Shown piece by piece: positions 14,323-21,641 of a stretch of 22,460 bases of DNA. The stretch is from JBGLNJ01 sp964353405. Its GTDB lineage: Bacteria; Chloroflexota; Anaerolineae; Fen-1058. Every line of letters starts with the position of its first letter. Position 1 is the first letter of the stretch. Location of the stretch: positions 1-22,460 of the forward strand of contig CAYGWJ010000081.1 of assembly GCA_964353405.1 (NCBI GenBank), in the 5' to 3' direction. The notes beneath the pieces are model-generated. The model had not been told where the DNA came from. It saw nothing but the letters and a program-made list of their open reading frames with translations, and searched no databases. Both the position numbers and the translations under genes were made by a program.

Positions 14323-15078
14323 CTAGAGTGATCGTACGAACTTCTCATGCTCGCGGAACACTTGCTGGTTGTGCTCTGGACCCACGCCGGCAACGTTGGG
14401 AGACACAAATATCCAGTCCGGCGCATGGCCGCGAGCCGCCAGTTCGGCAGCGGTCCCGGCGACCAGCGACATAGTGATGGCGATCGCCATCAGCGTGGAA
14501 CTGCCGCCGACCTTGTACGGCACTCCGGGCAGGCTGACCAACGCGTCCTCAGATGGAACGCAGTTGTCAATTGCCACATCGGCCGTATCCGCAAGAGATT
14601 TGCCGGATGAGTGAGTGGGCTTGTGAGTGGCACGGTTGGCCAACGAGGTAATGCCAATCACTCTCAACCCCTTCGACTTGGCGATCAGTGCCATCTCGAC
14701 CGGCGCAGCGTTAAGCCCGCCATGCGAATACACCACCATCGTATCGCGCGGATCGAGATGATACGACTGCATAAAGTTGGCGATGTAGCCTTCGGTGCGC
14801 TCGAGCCACAAAAGCTCGCGTGCGCCGCCTGGGCCAATCACGTTGAACCACATCAGCCGAGGATCCATCAGTGGGTGAAGCCCGACATAGGAACCGTAAC
14901 GAGGAAAAGCGTCCATCACCGGAATGACCGAGTGACCGGAGCCGAAAAAATAGACAGCGCGCCCGGCGCCAATCGAATCGGCCATAAAGCGCGCCCCAGC
15001 GCAGATAGCCTCGACCTGTGTGCTGCGTACTCGTTCCAGCAATGTAGTGGCTTGAGCGAGATACTCAACGGCAGACAT
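14323..15078 (-). CDS. SIS-domain protein (UPF0309-like sugar isomerase domain)
   Basis: The 251-residue protein has an N-terminal helix then a SIS fold: VYFFGSGHS (43-51) is the phosphosugar-binding loop, SHGGLNAAPVEMALIAKSKG (118-137) the second loop, and RVIGITS the next strand. The long spacer and the overall pattern fit the UPF0309 group rather than GmhA or MurQ. SIS domains bind or isomerise phosphorylated sugars, often hexosamine or ketose phosphates. The ATG at 15078 has an excellent AAGGAGG 4 nt upstream. It follows the ROK gene by 69 nt, which supports a kinase-then-isomerase order on the same sugar. The actual reaction is inferred. Confidence 0.8.
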   Translation of the reverse strand: MSAVEYLAQATTLLERVRSTQVEAICAGARFMADSIGAGRAVYFFGSGHSVIPVMDAFPRYGSYVGLHPLMDPRLMWFNVIGPGGARELLWLERTEGYIANFMQSYHLDPRDTMVVYSHGGLNAAPVEMALIAKSKGLRVIGITSLANRATHKPTHSSGKSLADTADVAIDNCVPSEDALVSLPGVPYKVGGSSTLMAIAITMSLVAGTAAELAARGHAPDWIFVSPNVAGVGPEHNQQVFREHEKFVRSL

Positions 15079-15147
15079 GGAACCTCCTTACAAAGAATCG
15101 CGTATGTTGGTTGATTGCTATCATCGGGCGATTGACGACGTGGTATA

Positions 15148-16110
15148 TCACCTCGCCTGTCCTCGCTCGAAGGCAGCGAAAGCTGCACCCAGTATGCCGG
15201 CGTCATCGCCAAGGTATGATGCCTCAATCTGGACCGAGCGACCAGAAGCCGGCTGGGCCACATCGCGGACAACTTGGCGCACAGTATCCAAGATCAGATC
15301 GGCTTGTGAGCCAACCCCACCGCCCAATACGACAACATCGGGGTTTATCAGGCTCACGATGTTTGCCACGCCTATTCCAATCAGGCGGGCTGATTCGAAG
15401 ACGACCTCCTGCGCAAATGCATCCCCCGCTCTCGCAGCATCAAAGACCCTTTCTGCCGTTAGGCTCGTCGGAGTGAGCGTTGAGGATCGCCCGGCCTCCA
15501 AGCCGGCCAACGCACGGCGCGCAATGCCCGGCCCAGCCGCGAGCATCTCCCAGTGACCGTACATGCGCGCAGCGCTCTCTTCACTCACTTCTGTTGTAAG
15601 AGAAGACCAGCCTACCGCGCCAGCAAGCCGGTCATGCCCCCGGTACAGTTTGCCATCTAGGATCATTCCACCCCCGATGCCGGTACCGATAATCACTGAT
15701 ACCACGTTGCCGGAATTGCGCCCTGCGCCTTGCCACCACTCGCCGAGGACAGCCATGTGCCCGTCGTATTCTAGATACACCGGCAATCCGATAGAGGCTT
15801 GCAGCAACTCGCGTAGGGGCACATTGCGAAAACCCGGCAGGTTGGGGGCCCAAATCACTAGGTCAGTGCCCTGTTCTAGCACAGCTGGAAGCCCGATACC
15901 TGCCGCGACAGGCGCCTCGCTACCAGACACGTCGAGTAAATCGCGGAGGAGACGCGTGATCTGATCGATGACTGCCGGCGGGCCACCAGTGACAATCATT
16001 TCACGGCGGCGACTGATGATTCGGCCGTCGCTCGTCACTCGGGCCGCAGCGACTTTGGTCCCCCCGATGTCAACCGCTAATACGCTCGCGAGCCTGACCG
16101 CTTCGGACAC
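15148..16110 (-). CDS. ROK-family sugar kinase lacking the zinc motif
   Basis: The 320-residue protein starts with GTG at 16110, 6 nt after GAGGAG. The ATP-binding DIGGTK (14-19) and GTGIGGG (142-148) are intact, and the catalytic Asp is kept at 116, though in EYDGHMAVLGE instead of the usual ENDANAAALGE. Two standard ROK features are absent. The sugar-contacting E-x-G-H segment is AVGW (166-169), and the zinc-binding CxCGxxGC motif before LE is replaced by a cysteine-free stretch leading to GHWEMLAAG. There is no N-terminal HTH, so it is an enzyme, not a NagC/XylR-type regulator. It probably phosphorylates an unusual sugar, amino sugar or polyol, or has lost kinase activity. Its neighbours are the SIS and SDR genes of the same operon. 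Confidence 0.82.
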   Translation of the reverse strand: MSEAVRLASVLAVDIGGTKVAAARVTSDGRIISRRREMIVTGGPPAVIDQITRLLRDLLDVSGSEAPVAAGIGLPAVLEQGTDLVIWAPNLPGFRNVPLRELLQASIGLPVYLEYDGHMAVLGEWWQGAGRNSGNVVSVIIGTGIGGGMILDGKLYRGHDRLAGAVGWSSLTTEVSEESAARMYGHWEMLAAGPGIARRALAGLEAGRSSTLTPTSLTAERVFDAARAGDAFAQEVVFESARLIGIGVANIVSLINPDVVVLGGGVGSQADLILDTVRQVVRDVAQPASGRSVQIEASYLGDDAGILGAAFAAFERGQAR

Positions 16111-16281
16111 TGACTACTCCTCAACCTCCACTTCTCTCCAGCTCGGCATGACATTTTGAAAGGACTGTCTGTCCACGCCCAGAGTGCCGCTAGGAACAGC
16201 TTGTGTCACCAAGAGCATCAAGGTTATCTAACGAGTGTCTGCGTGCCTGGCACTCCCAGCGGCGAATTCTGTTCGGCGTAC

Positions 16282-17061
16282 CTAGTGCATTACCAAGCCG
16301 CCGGATATGTTGAATGCTTCGCCGATGGTATACTTGACCTGATCCGAAGCCAGGAATACAACCACATTGGCCACGTCCTCAGGCGTGCCGACTCGCTTGA
16401 GCGGAATGCTGGCCGCACGATTCTTCTTGAACTCTTCCGGCGTAGTGCCCATCACTGGCGCTATCTTCTGCACGAATGCCTCATCCATGTCAGTGCCAAT
16501 GATGCCTGGGCACACTTCGTTGACTAGAATATTCGGAGCCAGTTCAGCCGCCAGTGACTTGGCTAGGCCCAGGACGGCCCACTTGGCAGCAGCATATCCG
16601 CCTGACCAAGTGCCGCCAATCTTGCCGGCACCTGACGAAATGAAGATCATCCGCCCCGTGCCAGCCTTCTTCATTTCGAGTGCCGCTCGATTGCTGCACA
16701 GGAAAGCGCTTTTTACATTGATATCAAAGCACCGATCCCACGCTTCTTCGTCAGAGCCAACCAGCTCTCCAAATTCAAACAGTCCAACGTTGCTTACCAG
16801 GACGTCGACCCGCTTGTAGGTTTCTATGAGCTGGTCAAACAAGCGCTTGACGTCCGCGGCCTGCGTCATATCGCCTGCGATGGCAATGGCCTGACCGCCG
16901 ACGGTTTTGATCTCGTTCACGGTTTTCTGGGCAGCCTCGGGGTGCAGATCGTTAACGATGACGATCGCCCCTTCCTGTCCAAATCGATGAGCGATTCCCC
17001 GGCCAATCCCTGCGCCTGCGCCCGTGACGACTACTACTTTGTTGGTGAGCTCTGGATACAT
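16282..17061 (-). CDS. Short-chain dehydrogenase/reductase (classical SDR)
   Basis: The ATG at 17061 is preceded by AAGGAGG with 5 nt spacing; a longer in-frame extension has no ribosome site and crosses a hairpin. The 259-residue protein shows the TGAGAGIG cofactor loop (13-20), Asp at NDLH (38, favouring NAD), NVG (91-93), catalytic Ser142/143, Tyr156 and Lys160 in YAAAK, and the NEVCPGIIGTDM tail motif. Classical SDRs oxidise or reduce alcohols and ketones, including sugar acids and polyols. With the zinc dehydrogenase it gives this operon two oxidoreductases, suggesting consecutive oxidation or an oxidation-reduction epimerisation. That is inference. It is the first catabolic gene after the regulator. 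Confidence 0.88.
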   Translation of the reverse strand: MYPELTNKVVVVTGAGAGIGRGIAHRFGQEGAIVIVNDLHPEAAQKTVNEIKTVGGQAIAIAGDMTQAADVKRLFDQLIETYKRVDVLVSNVGLFEFGELVGSDEEAWDRCFDINVKSAFLCSNRAALEMKKAGTGRMIFISSGAGKIGGTWSGGYAAAKWAVLGLAKSLAAELAPNILVNEVCPGIIGTDMDEAFVQKIAPVMGTTPEEFKKNRAASIPLKRVGTPEDVANVVVFLASDQVKYTIGEAFNISGGLVMH

Positions 17062-17111
17062 GCTAGCCTCCTTGAAAGTGTCGCCCTTGTATGGAGGGCA
17101 AATGCTTCGGT

Positions 17112-17135
17112 CGGCCCCGTCGTTTTGCGGGACCG
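17112..17135 (-). other. Intercistronic hairpin between gntR-type and SDR genes
   Basis: CGGTCCCG and CGGGGCCG pair over 8 bp (one G-U) around CAAAACGA. A smaller GCCCT/AGGGC stem follows just before the SDR ribosome site. There is no U-tract, so readthrough is expected. Confidence 0.5.
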
Positions 17136-17238
17136 GTGGCGAATGCTTGAACGACATGCAGCAGCATCACTACGAAGAGACCTGTGATGCGGATGATTGC
17201 AAGCACCGAAAACTCGGAAAGAATGGCAGCCGCTGGGA

Positions 17239-17994
17239 TCACTCGCTGGATTGGCGGGTCGGCAGCGATTCCTCCAGCATCAATTCAGCGGAAAAGGTGT
17301 ATCTGTCTGCTCGGTAGACCGATGCTACATACTCGAACGGGCGTAGATGCTGTTCCAAAGTCTTGCGTCGGATCAGCATTACCGGCTGGTGGGAGCGGAT
17401 GCCCAGAAACCGCGCCTCGTGTGGATTGCAGACCCCAACCTCAATCTCTTCATGCGCTCGCGTCGGAATACGACCAAATCGCTTGCTCAGGATGTAATAC
17501 AGTGAGCCTGTTAGATCCTCCATTAGGATGGTTTCGCAGCCGTCGAAGAAGAAATGAGCACATTCGATGCCAACGGGTTCGTCGTTAGCCAAGCGCAGAC
17601 GTTCAACTAGCGCAATGGATTGCCCTACTTGGATCTCAAGGGCAGATGCCACTTCGGGGTCGGCATCCGCCATCTCAAGGCGAAGTACCTGTGCGCTTGC
17701 GCGCTTGCCACGAGCGCGCATGTCCTCGGTAAAGCTGGTCAGCCGGAAAAGCTGTTTGTGGATTTTGGGCTCAGTCACAAACGTGCCCCGCCCCTGGTAG
17801 CGACGCAGCAGCCCTTCGTGGACTAATTCGGCCAGTGCCTGTCGCACCGTCATACGGCTGATCTTGTAGGTAGCGGATAGTTCCCGTTCAGGAGGAATAA
17901 GGTTCCCCGGCTTCCATTGTCCACGCTCAATACGAAGTCGGAGATCTTGGATCAATTGATAGTACAGGGGTAGCGGGTGGTCTCGATCAATCAT
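17239..17994 (-). CDS. GntR-family repressor with UTRA domain (HutC type)
   Basis: The 251-residue regulator has an N-terminal winged HTH (about 9-75) containing LIPPERELSATYKISRMTVR and the wing GRGTFV, then a UTRA effector domain (about 95-235) with LVERLRLANDEPVGIE and LMLIRRKT. HutC/NagR-type members are repressors released by small metabolites, often phosphorylated sugars, binding UTRA. It is the first gene of the leftward operon and, by position, should repress itself and the SDR-ROK-SIS-ADH-ABC genes. The region upstream holds a good promoter with a palindrome over the transcription start and two inverted 25-bp repeats. The ATG at 17994 lacks a clear ribosome site. No frameshift is seen. 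Confidence 0.87.
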   Translation of the reverse strand: MIDRDHPLPLYYQLIQDLRLRIERGQWKPGNLIPPERELSATYKISRMTVRQALAELVHEGLLRRYQGRGTFVTEPKIHKQLFRLTSFTEDMRARGKRASAQVLRLEMADADPEVASALEIQVGQSIALVERLRLANDEPVGIECAHFFFDGCETILMEDLTGSLYYILSKRFGRIPTRAHEEIEVGVCNPHEARFLGIRSHQPVMLIRRKTLEQHLRPFEYVASVYRADRYTFSAELMLEESLPTRQSSE

Positions 17995-18009
17995 TTGGGC
18001 AGTTTACAG

Positions 18010-18037
18010 ATTAGAATGTCTAGATCATTCGTCACAA
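18010..18037 (-). promoter_or_regulatory. Possible second promoter of the gntR operon (P2)
   Basis: On the - strand TTGTGA (18037-18032), 16 nt, TCTAAT (18015-18010). The inner repeat copy (18017-18043) covers the -35 and spacer. It would give a leader of only about 10 nt, fitting the absence of a ribosome site. Confidence 0.35.
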
Positions 18038-18043
18038 CTTAAG
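18017..18043 (+). repeat. 25-bp operator-like inverted repeat, gene-proximal copy
   Basis: From 18019 to 18043 the + strand begins TCTAGA and ends ACAACTTAAG. It matches the reverse complement of 18161-18185 at 22 of 25 positions, all differences being C/T transitions. Confidence 0.7.
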
Positions 18044-18160
18044 CAATTTGGAACGACATAATGCTGATATTTGTTCAGGTTGGGCGAGTGTATGCCGCTA
18101 CATGTTGCCAAAGTTCAGCGAGAAAACGCCACATTTTGACCTTGACAAGTCGTCATAAGC

Positions 18161-18187
18161 CTTAAGTTGTAACGGATGGTCTAGATG
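18161..18187 (-). repeat. 25-bp operator-like inverted repeat, distal copy
   Basis: This is the inverted partner of 18019-18043. The + strand begins CTTAAGTTGT and ends TCTAGA. The two copies are 117 bp apart. It overlaps the palindrome at 18177-18196. Confidence 0.7.
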
Positions 18188-18196
18188 TATAGACCA
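18177..18196 (-). promoter_or_regulatory. Candidate GntR operator over the P1 start site
   Basis: TGGTCTA-GATGTA-TAGACCA has perfect 7-bp arms. TGGTCTA/TAGACCA half-sites are typical of HutC/NagR/DasR-type GntR regulators. It begins one base downstream of the P1 -10, where a bound repressor would block transcription. Confidence 0.65.
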
Positions 18197-18225
18197 ATAC
18201 TAGCACAAACCAGATCGTGTGTCAA
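18197..18225 (-). promoter_or_regulatory. Main promoter of the gntR-sugar operon (P1)
   Basis: On the - strand a perfect TTGACA (18225-18220), 17 nt, then TAGTAT (18202-18197). The leader to the GntR start would be about 195 nt and contains both 25-bp repeats. Confidence 0.65.
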
Positions 18226-18250
18226 GTGGCATTCCAGTAGTGTTATTCAA

Positions 18251-18287
18251 AGTTGAAAAGTGAACCGTTACCAGTTGAAAAGTGAAC
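18251..18287. repeat. Two direct repeats at the IS left end
   Basis: AGTTGAAAAGTGAAC occurs at 18251-18265 and 18273-18287 (period 22). Tandem short repeats of this sort at an IS end usually serve as transposase-binding sites. Confidence 0.6.
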
Positions 18288-19129
18288 TGCTCAAACGCCG
18301 CAAAAATGATGTGGTAGAGTGCTCTCCCAAAAGGAGCCAGCATGGGATCAGTTGCACAAGCGGTTCACGGTCGAGCAGATCAAAGTCTTGCTACAAGGCT
18401 ATGTCCAGGGAACGATGAGCCGGACTGAAGTGGAAGAGATCTTGCACATTAGCAAAACGCGTTTTTTCGCTTTACTCAAAGACTATCGCGAGAATCCAGA
18501 GACGTTCTCAATCGCCTACGAGCGCGACACGCCGGCCCGGCTGTCCGCCAGCGTGGAAGCCGCGATCGAGACGGCTTTGTTGCAAGAGAAAGCACTGGTG
18601 GACGATCCACAACTCCCCATTTCAGATTACAACTATTCCGCGCTGCGGGATCGTCTGAAAAAGAGAGGCGTCACCGTGTCGGCGACGACGATCACTGATC
18701 GGGCCAAGCTGCTGGATTGCTACAAACCCCATCCGAAAGGCAAAGCGCATGATCGACAAGTCGTGACCGCGGCGATTGGGGCTCTCGTACAACATGATGC
18801 TTCGCTCCACCTCTGGTCTCCGTTTGCCAGCGAGAAATGGACGCTGATCACCTCCATTGATGATTACAGCCGCAAGCTCCTCTTTGCCGATTTCTTCTTG
18901 CAGGAAACCGCCTGGGCGCATATTCAGGCCGCGCAAACACTGATGCAAACGTATGGCCTGCCCTTGCAGTACTATGTGGACAACTTGCGCGTGTTTCGTT
19001 TCGTCCAGGGCCGAGACAGCAACTGGCGCAAGCATGTCCTGGAAACAGACGACGTGGATCCACAGTGGCGACAGGTCATGCGCCTCCTGGGTGTCGATGT
19101 CATCTACGCTCTCTCGGCTCAAGCCAAGG
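18251..19129 (+). mobile_element. Truncated DDE-transposase insertion sequence
   Basis: The left part of an IS: end-proximal direct repeats (18251-18287) and a transposase gene cut before its catalytic Glu. The right part is replaced by the recombinase element beginning near 19130. The exact left boundary is not certain, because its partner inverted repeat lies outside the window or is lost. Confidence 0.6.
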
Positions 19130-19134
19130 ATTAG
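18319..19134 (+). pseudogene. DDE (IS481/rve-like) transposase, damaged at both ends
   Basis: The remaining 271 codons hold an N-terminal HTH region (VEQIKVLLQGYVQGTMSRTE) and an rve-type core with the first Asp in LITSIDDYSRKL and the second in YYVDNLRVFRF. The frame then stops at ALSAQAKD, where the family normally continues QAKG-K-(I/V)-E with the third catalytic residue, so it cannot be active. The start is also odd. AAGGAG (18331-18336) points to an ATG at 18342 that is out of frame by one base in a GGG run; removing one G would give MDQLHKRF in frame. As it stands only a GTG at 18319 without a ribosome site is available. The stop overlaps the converging recombinase stop. Confidence 0.75.
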
Positions 19135-21310
19135 GCTTCACACTGCACCTCCTTCGCACTCTCAGACGCCATCTCGGGTTCGGGGAACCGACGGCGTGCG
19201 GATAGTTTTCGGCCCTGGCACTTGGTCGGAGCCTCCGGGCCCGGCGCTTCATACAGGCAACTGTTCTTGTCGTCGTAAGCCTGCCCGCGCAGTAGCCCCG
19301 CCACGTGCCACTTCTTGACGGTGGGGGGGCGAACGGCGAGCCGCTCGGCGACTTCCTCGGCCGTCAGCAGCCCGGCGGCGCGCAACCGCACGTAGCGGCT
19401 CTTCAACCCATGCTCTCGACGCACTTTGGCGACGATCCGCGCGTGGAAGGTCCCCCCCTTGCCGGCGTGAAGGCCGCGCTCATTCAGGATCGTCGCAATC
19501 TCGGCATCCGTGTGCTCGTTCAGCAAGGCGTCAATGGCCTGCACAACTTCCGGTGCCGTTTCCCAGGTTTGCCAGCTCGGGCGCGCGGCCGGAATGATCA
19601 GCGTCTGCATGGAGCCACCCCGAAAGCGCACCTGCAAGATCAGCTCGTGCGTCTTGATCAAGGTCACATCTTCCACCAGTAGGTGCACCAGGCGTTTGCG
19701 ATCGCGATCGGTCGTGTGCGGGTCGTTCCACACCCGGGGAAAGTCGGTGCTCAAAGCCATCACCTGCGCGCGCACCTCGTCATTGAGGAGCAGGCTGTCC
19801 CGCTGGCGCTGGCGATCGTAGTCTTGCTGGGCCACTTGAAGGGCGCGCAGGGCCGCGTTCCACTCGGCCTCCAGGGAATCGGCGACCAGGCGGTTGTTCG
19901 GGTCGACGCGCCGGTAGCGCTGGCCGGCCAGATCGGCTTCATATTGGGCGCGGGTCACCTGCTTGGCGCGCAACGCATCCGCCTCCTCTTGGCGAGCGAC
20001 GATCTCTTGCTGCACGGCCAGGGCCACTTCCAGGCTGAGGGGCGTCATCGTGTCCAAGAGCAAGTGGGCCACCGCCGCGTCGATGGCTTGGCCGGGCAGA
20101 TGTTGGCACAGCGGTCCCGCATGCTCAATGTGGTCGTGTTGGCAGACATAGTCGACCTCCCGGCGTCCGTGGCGCACATGATAGCGCACCGTCATCCGGC
20201 CCCCACACACTCCGCAGATGGCCAGCCCCTGCAACAGGGCCGGGCCTTCCCGCGGCGGGCTTTTCCGGCGATCGACGCCGTGCGCCTGAGCGTTCGCCTG
20301 CAAGCAGCGCTGGTTCTCCTCGTACTCGTCCCACGTGATGTAGCCCACATGGGCTTGGGGGATCAACGCCAGCCATTCCTCGCTGGGCAAGTCTTGGGTG
20401 CGGTGACTTCCGTCGGGCCAGGTCCGCGTGCGGGTGCGACCAAAGAAGAACGCTCCCGCGTAGCGCGGGTTATGCAACACCTCCAAGACGCGTGATAGGC
20501 CAAGGTCGCCCCAGATCAGTTCACCTTTCTGCGGCCCGCTCCGCACGCGACGCGGAAACTGGAGGCCTTCTTTCTGAAAGTGCATGACAGTGGCATGGGC
20601 CGCCCCGGTGCGCCGAAAGGTCTCGAAGAGCAGTTGCACTGCTTGCTGGACCTGCTGGTCCGGGTCGAGCCGCACGTGTCCGGCCTCATCATACACCAGG
20701 CCCACCGGCAAGGGGCTGGCCAATTCGCCGCGCCGCGCCTTGCTGAGGATGCCGCCTCGCATCCGCGCGCGCAGAAAGTGCAGTTCGGCTTCGCTCAGGG
20801 TGCCTTTCAAGCCCAACAACAGCCGGTCATTGAAATCGTTGCAGTCGTACAGCCCATCTTCATCCAGAATCAGCGTATCGGCCAGGGCGCACAATTCCAA
20901 CAGGCGTTGCCAATCGGCTGAGTTGCGAGCCAGTCGAGAGACTTCGAGTCCCAACACGATGCCCGCATGTCCCAGGCTGACCTCCGTCACCAGTTGTTGA
21001 AACCCTGCCCGATCCACTGTCGAGGCGCCCGAGTGGCCCAGGTCGCAGTCAATCACATGCACGCGATCCATGGGCCACCCGAGAGCGAGCGCCCGTTGCT
21101 GGAGCGCACGCCTTCGGCGTGGCGTTGAGTGCTCTCGGTGTTTTGCATCACTTGGTGTAAGGTCGACTGTCGCACATACAGAAAAGCCTCTCGCTTCAAA
21201 TGGCAGGCGGTCACTTTCGTGCGGGCTGCATTCGGCGTTATCCCGGCACAGCCCCCTGGGAGCAAGATACCCTCACGGGGTGTATCCAATACATTAGGTT
21301 GATCGGCCAT
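19131..21310 (-). pseudogene. Large serine recombinase split by a frameshift
   Basis: The start ATG at 21310 has AGGAGG shortly upstream. The first frame (to 21053) carries EAFLYVRQSTLHQV with the catalytic Ser and NTESTQR. The rest lies in another frame, which opens before 21071 and continues for 646 codons from MDRVHVIDCD: end of the resolvase domain (GLEVSRLARN, DFNDRLLLGLKGTLSEAEL), recombinase domain (about 120-245, with LHNPRYAGAFFFG), zinc ribbon (Cys286, 289, 310, 322), a helical linker, and a C-terminal HTH-like segment (TAEEVAERLAVRPPTVKKW). Relatives read TQRQYALQQRALALGW across the break. Here the small palindrome CACGCC-TTC-GGCGTG (21107-21121) sits exactly there and shifts the frame. 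The long downstream product alone lacks the nucleophile and should be inactive. Confidence 0.8.
21107..21121 (-). repeat. Perfect small hairpin at the recombinase frameshift
   Basis: CACGCCTTCGGCGTG has 6-bp arms and a 3-nt loop. It replaces the few bases expected to encode QY between TQR and ALQQRAL. Confidence 0.65.
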
Positions 21311-21641
21311 CTTGCTCCTCCTGACGGTCACCCACGACCAAGTCTGCCAGAGCCAGAATCAAGTCGCGGCGCAGGGGCATGGCCTGTTCCGGCTCTCGCG
21401 CCTGCGTATCGGCCGAGACAGCGTCAGCGGCCTGGCTGTCCGGCCCGCGCTCCATCCAGGCCGTCAGACCTTGACGCTCGATGAACGCCAGTTCCAGACC
21501 ATTGCGGCTGGATAGACCGCTGGGCTCCAACGCTTGGCGGCGAAGGGTCTCGTATTGATGCCGACACTCGGACGCAGACCGAACGGCGGTTCGCGGAGCG
21601 CGTGATGCGGCTGGCGTTGCACTGAGCGTCAGTCTTTTTTT
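21294..21641 (-). CDS. Small recombinase-element protein, probably read by -1 frameshift from the HTH gene
   Basis: This frame has no ATG or GTG near its beginning but a protein-like sequence: HQYETLRRQALEPSGLSSRN, GLELAFIERQGLTAWMERG and a Leu-rich end LRRDLILALADLVVGD. The (Y-E-x-L-R) and (L-T-A-W-M) pieces resemble small proteins encoded just before such recombinases. I recognise this only as a pattern, and the function is unknown. The frame is -1 relative to the HTH gene and becomes continuous with it at the A7 run (21641-21635), giving a fusion product. The first internal ATG is far in. Its stop overlaps the recombinase start by 17 nt, implying translational coupling. The start shown is the slip site, not a true initiation codon. 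Confidence 0.5.
   Translation of the reverse strand, partial: KKRLTLSATPAASRAPRTAVRSASECRHQYETLRRQALEPSGLSSRNGLELAFIERQGLTAWMERGPDSQAADAVSADTQAREPEQAMPLRRDLILALADLVVGDRQEEQDGRST

Noticed and set aside
19683..20495. 270-codon + strand frame antisense to the recombinase
   Set aside because: The - strand carries the zinc ribbon and recombinase-domain motifs; the + frame is low-information shadow sequence.
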